From assembly GCA_900550105.1 (NCBI GenBank), contig URQW01000089.1, forward strand, positions 1 to 10,758: a stretch of DNA of 10,758 nt, in the 5' to 3' direction. The translations under genes were made by a program, and so were the position numbers. Below the pieces are notes generated by a model that saw only the letters and a list, made by a program, of their open reading frames with translations, was not told where the DNA came from and ran no database searches. Of this stretch, positions 1 through 6,201 are shown one piece after another. The stretch is from an uncultured Pelosinus sp. GTDB lineage: Bacteria; Bacillota; Negativicutes; UMGS1260. The stretch's first letter is position 1. Each line of letters opens with the position of its first letter.

Positions 1-76
1 GATCCACTAGCTCAGTCGGTAGAGCACCTGACTTTTAATCAGGGTGTCCCGCGTTCGAGTCGCGGGTGGATCACCA
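1..76 (+). tRNA. tRNA-Lys, anticodon TTT
   Basis: The 7-bp acceptor stem pairs gatccac (1-7) with gtggatc (66-72), followed by discriminator A73 and an encoded CCA (74-76). The anticodon loop CTTTTAA carries TTT, and the T loop TTCGAGT is canonical. It lies 3 bp upstream of the tRNA-Leu gene and is probably co-transcribed with it. It begins at the first base of the window, so its promoter is not visible. Confidence 0.96.
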
Positions 77-79
77 CTT

Positions 80-164
80 GCGGAAGTGGCGGAATTGGCA
101 GACGCACCAGACTTAGGATCTGGCGCTTTACGGCGTGGGGGTTCAAGTCCCTTCTTCCGCACCA
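80..164 (+). tRNA. tRNA-Leu, anticodon TAG (integration target)
   Basis: An 85-nt class II tRNA. The acceptor stem pairs gcggaag (80-86) with cttccgc (154-160) and ends in ACCA. The anticodon loop CTTAGGA gives TAG, and there is a long variable arm as expected for leucine. The T stem pairs GGGGG (137-141) with CCCTT (149-153), two of the five pairs being G-U. Its 3' part from 108 onward is duplicated at 10237, so this gene is the attachment site. In the usual mode of tRNA integration, the 5' part is chromosomal and the 3' part was supplied by the incoming element (inference). Confidence 0.96.
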
Positions 165-178
165 TCTTTAAATCAGGC
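108..178 (+). repeat. attL: 71-bp direct repeat (tRNA-Leu 3' part plus 14 nt)
   Basis: Matches 10237-10307 on the same strand with two differences: C149 here is T at 10278, and C166 here is T at 10295. It covers the anticodon arm, variable arm, T arm, acceptor 3' strand and CCA of tRNA-Leu, and the first bases of the terminator stem. Similarity stops inside the terminator hairpins, whose stems differ in sequence but not in design. Confidence 0.9.
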
Positions 179-210
179 TTTCGAGGCTTTTTGCTTCGAA
201 AGTCTTTTTT
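176..210 (+). terminator. rho-independent terminator of the tRNA-Lys/tRNA-Leu unit
   Basis: Positions 176-184 (GGCTTTCGA) pair with 196-204 (TCGAAAGTC) with one G-U pair. Three further pairs (185-187 with 193-195, one of them G-U) close a TTTTT loop. Six T residues follow at 205-210. It sits 12 nt after the tRNA-Leu CCA and should end the tRNA transcript before the island genes. Confidence 0.85.
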
Positions 211-215
211 CATTT

Positions 216-238
216 TACAGCAACCGTACAGCAACGCG
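216..238 (+). repeat. left terminal repeat: two TACAGCAAC units
   Basis: Two copies of TACAGCAAC in direct orientation, separated by CG (11-bp period, about one helical turn) and followed by GCG. The same 23 bp occurs without mismatch at 10126-10148. It starts 51 bp inside the left attachment repeat. Short direct repeats at both ends of a tRNA-borne element are typical of arm-type sites for a tyrosine recombinase; that role is inferred. Confidence 0.7.
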
Positions 239-252
239 GTTGAAAAACCTTG

Positions 253-329
253 TTGCGATATACAGCTTTTTGGTTAAAATGCCTTGTTTGAAATTTTTAG
301 AGTGAAGTACTCTAAGTTGCATATCGCAG
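253..329 (+). repeat. nested inverted repeats in the leader of module A
   Basis: TTGCGATAT (253-261) is complementary to ATATCGCAG (321-329), eight Watson-Crick pairs plus one G-U. Inside it, TTAGAGT (297-303) and ACTCTAA (309-315) form a perfect 7-bp stem with a 5-nt loop. It has no T tract, so it is not an ordinary terminator. It could be an RNA structure, a protein-binding dyad, or a structural part of the recombination site. Confidence 0.45.
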
Positions 330-341
330 TAAAATAGAACT

Positions 342-424
342 ATAGAATTTAGACACAGTGTGAGTAAGTTTCTTGCACTAATGTATGATGTAAAAACATC
401 ATACTAACTGTGTTTATATTCTAT
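342..424 (+). repeat. long imperfect hairpin with a 9-bp terminal stem
   Basis: Three paired blocks nest around one axis: ATAGAAT (342-348) with ATTCTAT (418-424); ACACAGT (353-359) with ACTGTGT (407-413); and GTATGATGT (383-391) with ACATCATAC (396-404), which closes an AAAA loop. All three are perfect within the block. Unpaired stretches lie between, mainly 360-382. The T run after 424 (TATTTTTTTATTT) means it could end a transcript, so an attenuator, a small structured RNA or a terminator are all possible. Confidence 0.5.
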
Positions 425-442
425 TTTTTTATTTAACCTCAT

Positions 443-471
443 TTTACAAATGAAGAATTATTAAGTAGTAT
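443..471 (+). promoter_or_regulatory. candidate promoter for the ATPase gene
   Basis: TTTACA (443-448) and TAGTAT (466-471) are 17 bp apart and lie 47 bp upstream of the ATG at 518. The -35 hexamer matches consensus at 5 of 6 positions and the -10 at 4 of 6. The surroundings are very AT-rich, so chance matches are likely. It lies just downstream of the long hairpin. Confidence 0.35.
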
Positions 472-517
472 AGTAATATAGGATTAAATAATTTAATATG
501 TTGGGGGCGTTTGACGC

Positions 518-2635
518 ATGAATATTGAAATAAGAAATTGTAACAATATTGATAATGGAACGTTCAGCATAGAAAATGGTAGATTAAACATCAAATATGC
601 TATTAATGGCACAGGAAAATCCACTTTGGCTAAAGCACTTAAATTTAATAATACTCAAGATCTAGGTAAATTGAAACCATTTAAGTATTTAGATGATGAA
701 AATCCACAGCATAATCCAGTGGTTACAGTAAATGGGCAAATAGCAAAAATAGCTGTTTTTGATGAAGAGTACATTGACAGATGGACTTTTAAGAAGAATG
801 AATTGCTAGAAAATAGCTTTGATATTTTTGTAAAAACTCCAGATTATGATCAGCATATGGCTATGATTAATGAAATGTTACAAGATATAACAGATTACTT
901 CAAAGAAGATCCAGAAATAGAGCAGTTAATAACAGACTTAAATAAATTTATTGAAAGTTTTGGATCAGAAGTGAAGAAGGGGATATCTAAAGCGGGCCCG
1001 TTGTTCAAAAGCTTGGGAAAGGGAAATAAAGTAGAAGATATCCCTGAAGAGCTACAATCATATGCACCTTATTTAAAAAGAAATCTTAATAGTGTCAAGT
1101 GGTTGCAATGGCAGTCGCAGGGGAAAGATTATCTTGATATAAAGGAAGGGCAGTGCCCTTATTGTGTATCAGGTGTGACAGAAGTACAGAAAAGTAAAAT
1201 TTTAGAAGTATCAAAAACTTATGATATTAAATATCTGAAAGCACTGACAAATATTATTGAGGTATTTGAATCCTTAAAGCAATATTTTACAGAAGAGACA
1301 CAGCAAACAGTACAGGGAATATTAGTTAATACAAATGGCATTCCAGAAGAGCAAACAGACTATTTATTAGAATTGAAACGAGAGGCGGAAGGACTAGCAC
1401 AAAAATTGCGCGATTTGAAAAATATTGGCTTTGCAACCTTAAAAAATGTAGATAAAATTGCTGATGAATTGAAAGCGAAAGAAATAAAATTACAATTTTT
1501 TCGTGGCTTAAATTCCGATTATACAAAAGAGAAGATAAAAACAATAAATGAATCTTTGGAAAAGGTAATAGCTAAAGCTGGTAAATTGAAAGGTGAAGTA
1601 GAAAAACAAAAAAGGTGTATAGCGGAAACTATTGAAAAATCAGTAAACGGTATTAATGGGTTTTTAAAAACGGCAGGATATAAATATGTTGTGGGGATTG
1701 ATAGAGCAGAAGGAACTGAGGAATATCGACTTATTTTAAAGTTCTTAGATAATGAAAATAATGTAGCCGAAGTAAAGGATCACTTAAGTTATGGCGAAAA
1801 AAATGCATTTGCTTTAGTTCTGTTTATGTATCAGACGTTAAAAGATGACGCCGATTTTATTATTTTGGATGACCCTATCTCTTCTTTTGACGGAAATAAA
1901 AAATATGCAATACTAAATAAACTTTTTCGAGGAAAAAATTCCTTTCAAGGGAAAACCGTTTTGATGCTAACACATGATTTTGAACCAATAATTGACGCGG
2001 TTTATGTTTTAAATCAAATGTTTGAACCTAATCCCGCAGCTGCATTTCTGGCGAATCTCAATGGTATCGTAACGGAAGAAGCAATTGGAAAAGAGGACAT
2101 TCGATCTTATATTGAGATTTGTCAAGAAAATATAAAGGAATCGGCACATGATGTTCATAAGCTTATTTATTTAAGACGTTTAATGGAAATTATGGGAAAC
2201 AAAGGTTCAGCATGGCAAATGACATCTAATATATTTCATAAAAGAAGTCTTGATGAATGGACATGGGAAAATGGAGAAGAGAGCCACTATATGTCGTCTG
2301 CGGAATTGACGGAAGGAAGTAATGAAATTAAAGCAGCTTTTTTGTCACAAGACTTTGATTATGAACAAGTAAATGAAGAAGTAAGAGATGATAGAAAGCT
2401 GATAGATTTATATCATCAATGTACCTGTGGATATGAGAAGGTACAAGTGTATAGATTGATTTTTCAAGATAAAATGAAACCAGGAAGTGTATTGAAGAAA
2501 TATGTTGATGAAACGTTCCATGTTCAAAATGATTATTTATATCAATTGAATCCAAGAAAGTATAAAATTGTTCCACAATATATTCTTGATTTTTGTGATC
2601 AGGAGGTAGAATATTTTGCAGATAGTCATTCATAA
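518..2635 (+). CDS. ABC-type ATPase, AAA_13 (PrrC/RloC-like) family
   Basis: 705 residues, cytoplasmic. The split ABC ATPase is visible: Walker A-like AINGTGKST (28-36), signature LSYGEKN (423-429), Walker B FIILDDP (447-453), D-loop SSFD (455-458) and switch His486 in LTHD. The first Walker A glycine is alanine. Between the two halves lies a helical region (about 90-400) with a CPYC motif (213-216) reminiscent of Rad50/RloC zinc hooks and, around 280-370, charged stretches likely to form a coiled coil. The C-terminal 200 residues have no firm assignment. They include R553-x3-E557 with H574 downstream, loosely resembling the Arg/Glu/His set of PrrC-type anticodon nucleases. The start at 518 follows a weak GGGGGC ribosome site. 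The MBL gene follows 90 bp later with its own AAGGAG site, suggesting a two-gene operon. Family assignment is good; the role as defence sensor/switch is inferred. Confidence 0.85.
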   Translation: MNIEIRNCNNIDNGTFSIENGRLNIKYAINGTGKSTLAKALKFNNTQDLGKLKPFKYLDDENPQHNPVVTVNGQIAKIAVFDEEYIDRWTFKKNELLENSFDIFVKTPDYDQHMAMINEMLQDITDYFKEDPEIEQLITDLNKFIESFGSEVKKGISKAGPLFKSLGKGNKVEDIPEELQSYAPYLKRNLNSVKWLQWQSQGKDYLDIKEGQCPYCVSGVTEVQKSKILEVSKTYDIKYLKALTNIIEVFESLKQYFTEETQQTVQGILVNTNGIPEEQTDYLLELKREAEGLAQKLRDLKNIGFATLKNVDKIADELKAKEIKLQFFRGLNSDYTKEKIKTINESLEKVIAKAGKLKGEVEKQKRCIAETIEKSVNGINGFLKTAGYKYVVGIDRAEGTEEYRLILKFLDNENNVAEVKDHLSYGEKNAFALVLFMYQTLKDDADFIILDDPISSFDGNKKYAILNKLFRGKNSFQGKTVLMLTHDFEPIIDAVYVLNQMFEPNPAAAFLANLNGIVTEEAIGKEDIRSYIEICQENIKESAHDVHKLIYLRRLMEIMGNKGSAWQMTSNIFHKRSLDEWTWENGEESHYMSSAELTEGSNEIKAAFLSQDFDYEQVNEEVRDDRKLIDLYHQCTCGYEKVQVYRLIFQDKMKPGSVLKKYVDETFHVQNDYLYQLNPRKYKIVPQYILDFCDQEVEYFADSHS

Positions 2636-2711
2636 ATGGAGCTTGATAAATTAATAGTAAGATTAATATTTATGGTGCTTAAAAAAACTAATTTATAAAA
2701 TAGTTTAAAAT

Positions 2712-2717
2712 AAGGAG
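2712..2717 (+). promoter_or_regulatory. AAGGAG ribosome binding site fixing a TTG start
   Basis: AAGGAG lies 8 nt before TTG at 2726. The next in-frame ATG (2747) has no comparable site, so the rarer TTG start is preferred. A strong site with a weak start codon may set the amount of MBL protein relative to the ATPase. Confidence 0.7.
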
Positions 2718-2725
2718 ATCGAAAC

Positions 2726-4252
2726 TTGGATAAAGAATTTGATGACATGCCAAAAGGAAAACTTGATTTTAATGAAATTGCTTACGAGAAGTTTAGTGAA
2801 GCTGTAAAAGAACATATGGATGATGTAGAGGTATATGGAAAAATACTATTAAATTCAAAAGAGAATCCTACATATTGCCAGGTGTCTTTGATTAATGAAT
2901 ATATGTTGGATATAGATAATGACTTTTTGGATTATCCTCAAAATATGGAAAAATTATCAGAGGATAAAAAAGAAATTATGAAGGGATATCACCCTTATTT
3001 TTTTGAGTTTATTACTTCGCCAGGTGGGGAGAAGTGGAAAGAGATTATATCTAAATACCATGGCAAATGGATAAAAATGAAATTTATTTCAGGCGATAAT
3101 CCAAAAGACAAAGATGATATCGATTTTGATACTGATGAAAAAAACATAATCATGTCAGGAACTGTAGTTTTTGGAGCAAGCCCTTTAATAAGAAGGGGCA
3201 GAACATTATGTTTTCCAAAGGATAGTAAGGAGTACAAATTTAAAAAAGGCACTCTAATAAATAAAATTGATGAATATCTAGAAAAAAATTGCATTAATAT
3301 CAAAAATGAATTTAGTAAGCTTATAAAGAATGTAAACGATATTAAAGGCAGTATATATAATGTTGGACAAGGTAATTGCATTTTACTAAAAATAAATAAT
3401 AAAGACATTTTTTTTGATGTTGGAGCATCTTTAAAAGTGTTTGATTCTGAAAAATATTATGTAGATGAGAATGAAAAAGAAATTTCATCTAAGTTTCCGG
3501 AATTTATTATTTTATCGCACTGGGATATGGATCATGTTATTGGTGCTTGTAATATCGGTAATGCCAGTGTTAATAATAGTACAGGCAACAATAACGGCAA
3601 TAAAAATTATAATGTATATCACAATTGTTATTGGGTTGCTCCGGATTTAACGTTGCTTAATTCTATGGAACGGAGTGTAAGTATCTGTAGGTTATGTTTC
3701 TTTTTATTGAAAAATAGGATGATATGGTTAGTCAATGAGGATAACCATAATAGTATTGTACGGTCACAAAATGGTTTTTTTACTCTCTGGCAAGGTTCAA
3801 AACAAAAAGGTAACGGAGGAAGGAAAAATAATATTGGTTTGATCATGCAGATAAAACATCACTTTAGTAAGGATCGGAAAAGCGTTGAGCAAAATATTTT
3901 GTTTTGCGGGGATTGTGAATATGAACAAATGCCGAGAGCCATTTGTGAACTTGAGTATGATTTGATAGTAACTGCACATCATGGATCAAAACATGCTGTT
4001 CCAACGATTATGGCGGCTCAAAATGGTAGAGCCGTTATTTCTGTAGGGTCAAATAGCTTTGGGCATCCTGCACCTGAACATATTGCTAGATTATCTGAAT
4101 GTGGCTTTCGGGTATTTTTTACCCTTGGATATTTTGAGATAAATTTTAAAATAAACCCAGGAAAGCCAGTAGAAGTTAGATCAAGAAAACAAAATATAAT
4201 TGTGAAATGTTTAGCAAACAGCTCTAAGAGCATGATTTTAAATAAAGTATGA
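2726..4252 (+). CDS. ComEC-like metallo-beta-lactamase-fold hydrolase
   Basis: 508 residues with a TTG start. Residues 1-205 form an N-terminal domain I do not recognise. The MBL fold begins at NVGQGN (212-217) and continues with FDVG, the metal motif SHWDMDH (264-270), GDCE (395-398, metal ligand D396), AHHGS (417-421) and SNSFGHP (442-448, with H447). This order and spacing match the ComEC/Rec2-type MBL group, which includes predicted nucleases and phosphodiesterases. The usual HxHxDH is HxDxDH here (H265, D267, D269, H270). An asparagine/glycine-rich loop (about 276-300) follows the metal motif. There is no signal peptide and no membrane segment, so unlike ComEC itself it should be cytosolic. 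Placed after an ABC ATPase, it is the likely effector of the pair (inference). MBL proteins also occur beside NTPase sensors in type I Avs systems. Confidence 0.85.
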   Translation: MDKEFDDMPKGKLDFNEIAYEKFSEAVKEHMDDVEVYGKILLNSKENPTYCQVSLINEYMLDIDNDFLDYPQNMEKLSEDKKEIMKGYHPYFFEFITSPGGEKWKEIISKYHGKWIKMKFISGDNPKDKDDIDFDTDEKNIIMSGTVVFGASPLIRRGRTLCFPKDSKEYKFKKGTLINKIDEYLEKNCINIKNEFSKLIKNVNDIKGSIYNVGQGNCILLKINNKDIFFDVGASLKVFDSEKYYVDENEKEISSKFPEFIILSHWDMDHVIGACNIGNASVNNSTGNNNGNKNYNVYHNCYWVAPDLTLLNSMERSVSICRLCFFLLKNRMIWLVNEDNHNSIVRSQNGFFTLWQGSKQKGNGGRKNNIGLIMQIKHHFSKDRKSVEQNILFCGDCEYEQMPRAICELEYDLIVTAHHGSKHAVPTIMAAQNGRAVISVGSNSFGHPAPEHIARLSECGFRVFFTLGYFEINFKINPGKPVEVRSRKQNIIVKCLANSSKSMILNKV

Positions 4253-4264
4253 TGATTCAAAAAC

Positions 4265-4298
4265 GGATATGTTATAAGGTCTTGTCGGTCATATATCC
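4265..4298 (+). terminator. weak hairpin after the MBL gene
   Basis: GGATAT (4265-4270) can pair with ATATCC (4293-4298), but the loop is long and only a short T run (CTTTTCC) follows. It may partly end the module A transcript. No better terminator is visible before the methyltransferase gene. Confidence 0.25.
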
Positions 4299-4379
4299 AA
4301 GCTTTTCCTTCGCACTAGATTAAAAAGGTGGTGTGATTCTAGAGGTGGGCGACTATAGAAAGTGTAAATAAATCTATTC

Positions 4380-4393
4380 AGAACATTTGTTCG
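4380..4393 (+). promoter_or_regulatory. LexA-type SOS box (GAAC-N4-GTTC) ahead of the RM genes
   Basis: The sequence aGAACatttGTTCg has the exact GAAC/GTTC half-sites with 4-bp spacing of the Bacillus-type LexA (DinR) operator CGAAC-N4-GTTCG. Only the outer 5' base and one inner preference differ. It lies 136 bp upstream of the methyltransferase ATG. TTGTTC (4387-4392) inside it could be a -35 box, with TATGGT (4408-4413) as a poor -10 at short spacing. If real, it ties expression of the restriction-modification genes to DNA damage. Occupancy is unproven. Confidence 0.4.
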
Positions 4394-4463
4394 TAATTTT
4401 ATGGCGATATGGTAGGCTTTTATGAACCTTTATGCTATACTGAAATTGATCCGAAATTAGAAT

Positions 4464-4486
4464 GTGCTAAGCCAAAGGCAAAGCAC
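4464..4486 (+). repeat. small hairpin upstream of the methyltransferase gene
   Basis: GTGCT (4464-4468) pairs with AGCAC (4482-4486), and the interior GCC-AAA-GGC forms three more pairs across a symmetric AA/AA bulge. It lies about 45 nt before the start codon, probably in the leader. It could be an RNA element or an operator; RM genes are often autoregulated. Confidence 0.35.
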
Positions 4487-4529
4487 GGAAATTTGATCAG
4501 ATCATGGTAGAGCAGAAAGGTGAGGAAAT

Positions 4530-5495
4530 ATGAGACGTTTTACATCAATTGAAATTTGTGCAGGAGCAGGTGGACAGGCATTAGGATTAGAAATGGCTGG
4601 TTTTCAACATAGGGCACTAGCCGAGATCGATTCTCACGCTTGTGCAACACTACGCCTGAATCGACCACAATGGAATGTCTTAGAATGTGATGTAAAAAAC
4701 TTTTCCGCGCTAGAGTATGCTGGAACAATAGATCTATTAGCTGGTGGAGTTCCCTGTCCGCCTTTTTCCATTGCTGGTAAAAAACTAGGTGAACTAGATG
4801 AAAGAAACTTATTTCCTGAGGCAATTCGATTGATTCGAGAGTGTCGGCCAAAAGCCGTCATGTTGGAAAATGTTCGTGGTTTAATGGAAAAGAAGTTTGA
4901 TGAGTATCGCCAAACGATTCTAAAGGATCTAGAAGAATTAGGGTATATAGCTTCTTGGAAACTTTTAAATGCTTCGGATTTTGGCGTACCGCAGTTGCGG
5001 CCAAGGGCTATTCTAGTGGCCATGTTGCCGCAATATATCAATTTTTTTGACTGGCCAAAAGAGTATAATGAGGCACCTTTAACTGTAGGTGAAGCTTTGT
5101 ATGATGAAATGGCTAGTTTTGGTTGGAAACAAGTTGATGAATGGGCCAAAGGCGCAAATGAAATTGCACCAACGCTTGTTGGAGGATCTAAAAAGCACGG
5201 TGGCCCAGATCTAGGACCAACAAGATCAAAACGTGCTTGGGCGGAGCTTGGCGTGGATGGTAAGGGTTTAGCAAATCTGCCGCCGGAACCTGATTTTGAA
5301 GGTATCCCTAAGATGACGGTACGTATGGCAGCCATTTTACAAGGGTTCCCAAATGAATGGCAATTTGCTGGTGGAAAGACAGCTGCTTATCGTCAGGTTG
5401 GAAATGCTTTTCCGCCGCCTGTAGCAGAAGCTGTGGGAAATGCCATTCGATCTGCTCTAGTAGAAGCGGAAGCAAGTGAAAGAGTCATAGCATAA
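4530..5495 (+). CDS. DNA (cytosine-5) methyltransferase, type II RM
   Basis: 321 residues, close to the usual size of single-domain C5 methyltransferases. It transfers a methyl group from S-adenosylmethionine to C5 of cytosine in a specific site. Conserved motifs are in order: I, EICAGAGGQALG (8-19, cofactor); IV, GGVPCPPFS (72-80) with catalytic Cys76; VI, ENV (113-115) with Glu113; VIII, QLRPR (155-159); the target recognition region about 185-265; IX/X, RMAAILQGFP and GNAFPPPVAEAVG near the C-terminus. No key residue is missing. The start at 4530 follows AAGGTGAGG, a strong ribosome site. The HNH gene is 73 bp downstream, so this is probably the modification half of a restriction-modification pair. 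The recognition sequence cannot be read from the protein. G+C appears higher than in module A, suggesting a different source. Confidence 0.95.
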   Translation: MRRFTSIEICAGAGGQALGLEMAGFQHRALAEIDSHACATLRLNRPQWNVLECDVKNFSALEYAGTIDLLAGGVPCPPFSIAGKKLGELDERNLFPEAIRLIRECRPKAVMLENVRGLMEKKFDEYRQTILKDLEELGYIASWKLLNASDFGVPQLRPRAILVAMLPQYINFFDWPKEYNEAPLTVGEALYDEMASFGWKQVDEWAKGANEIAPTLVGGSKKHGGPDLGPTRSKRAWAELGVDGKGLANLPPEPDFEGIPKMTVRMAAILQGFPNEWQFAGGKTAAYRQVGNAFPPPVAEAVGNAIRSALVEAEASERVIA

Positions 5496-5568
5496 TTCTA
5501 AGTTGTTGCAGAAATTTGATTTTGCTAAGAGTCTTTAAAGTATAAACGGAAAGTGTGGTAGCAATTAA

Positions 5569-6156
5569 ATGAAGAAGGGAAATGGGGCACGAGATCGATT
5601 ACGTCAGTATTTTATTGATCACGTGGGTGAAGTTTTAGATTCCGATACGCTGCGCAAAGAGGGAAATATCAGCGAATGGGCGAGGCGCGTTCGGGAATTG
5701 CGCAGTGAAGAAGGATTGAATATTGTTACTCATAATGATAGAAGTGAATTAAAACCAGGACAGTATATGCTTGTTGATCTAACACCGCTGCCTGCTTTTG
5801 AGAGATCTATTTCAAAAGAATTGAGAGCCTCTATATTAGATCGAGACGGATATACTTGCCAGATGTGTGGCGCCGTAGCAGGTGAACCACATCCTTATGA
5901 TCCAACTAGAAGCACGCGACTTCATATTGGCCATGTGATTGATAAGTCTATGGGGGGAACCGATGATCCTTCTAATTTGCGAGCAATTTGTTCTGTCTGC
6001 AATGAAGGAGCTTCTAATATTACGTTAGAAAGACCCGCTTCTAATAAATTGTTAGCACAGATTCGGCGTGCACCTGCAGGAGAGCAAGTTAAGGTTCTAG
6101 AATGGCTTGTGAAAAAATTTCCTAATCAAGCAAAAGAATATGTAGAGAAAGAATAG
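5569..6156 (+). CDS. HNH endonuclease, probable type II restriction enzyme
   Basis: 195 residues. The N-terminal part (about 5-75) looks helical, with a likely winged-helix-type segment that could bind DNA. The nuclease core has a zinc-binding CxxC (C97, C100) after a LRASILDRDGYTC stretch, then HIGHVIDKSMGG (H119, H122), N136 in the DDPSNLRAIC segment, a second CxxC (C141, C144) and N145. This is a zinc-stabilised HNH nuclease of HNN type, which cuts DNA with one metal ion. The length and position directly after a C5 methyltransferase fit a type II restriction enzyme. No strong ribosome site precedes the ATG; the best is GG in the stretch 5548-5558, so translation may be low, which would suit a toxic nuclease. 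The stop codon lies inside a hairpin. Confidence 0.9.
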   Translation: MKKGNGARDRLRQYFIDHVGEVLDSDTLRKEGNISEWARRVRELRSEEGLNIVTHNDRSELKPGQYMLVDLTPLPAFERSISKELRASILDRDGYTCQMCGAVAGEPHPYDPTRSTRLHIGHVIDKSMGGTDDPSNLRAICSVCNEGASNITLERPASNKLLAQIRRAPAGEQVKVLEWLVKKFPNQAKEYVEKE

Positions 6157-6187
6157 GAGTCTGCCTTTATGGCGACTCCTATTTTAA
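6152..6187 (+). terminator. hairpin overlapping the HNH stop codon
   Basis: AATAGGAGTC (6152-6161) pairs perfectly with GACTCCTATT (6174-6183), and GCC/GGC extends the stem inside. Only TTTT then AAA follows, so termination is probably partial. It overlaps the last HNH codon. Only 14 nt separate it from the next start, which leaves little room for a separate promoter: the large gene may depend on readthrough or on a promoter inside the HNH gene. Confidence 0.6.
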
Positions 6188-6201
6188 ATTAGGGGCAATT
6201 A

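Noticed and set aside
44..277. Open reading frame across tRNA-Lys/tRNA-Leu, with a similar one at 10185-10409
   Set aside because: Both are produced by the tRNA-Leu sequence and its duplicate; they overlap RNA genes and terminators and have no ribosome site.
481..491. GGATTAAATAA shared with 10420-10430
   Set aside because: An 11-nt AT-rich match upstream of two gene starts; it is not placed symmetrically relative to the attachment repeats and is likely chance.
2636..2698. 20-codon frame starting right after the ATPase stop
   Set aside because: The start codon abuts the stop and the nearest AGGAGG is over 30 nt upstream; such short AT-rich frames are expected by chance.
2685..2706. Inverted repeat AAACTA/TAGTTT between the ATPase and MBL genes
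   Set aside because: Only six A/T-rich pairs around a 10-nt loop and no T tract; expected by chance in this AT-rich spacer.
4634..5335. 233-codon frame on the minus strand inside the methyltransferase gene
   Set aside because: It is antisense to a gene whose full set of C5 methyltransferase motifs is in order. It has no ribosome site and no recognisable domain; it is a shadow frame.
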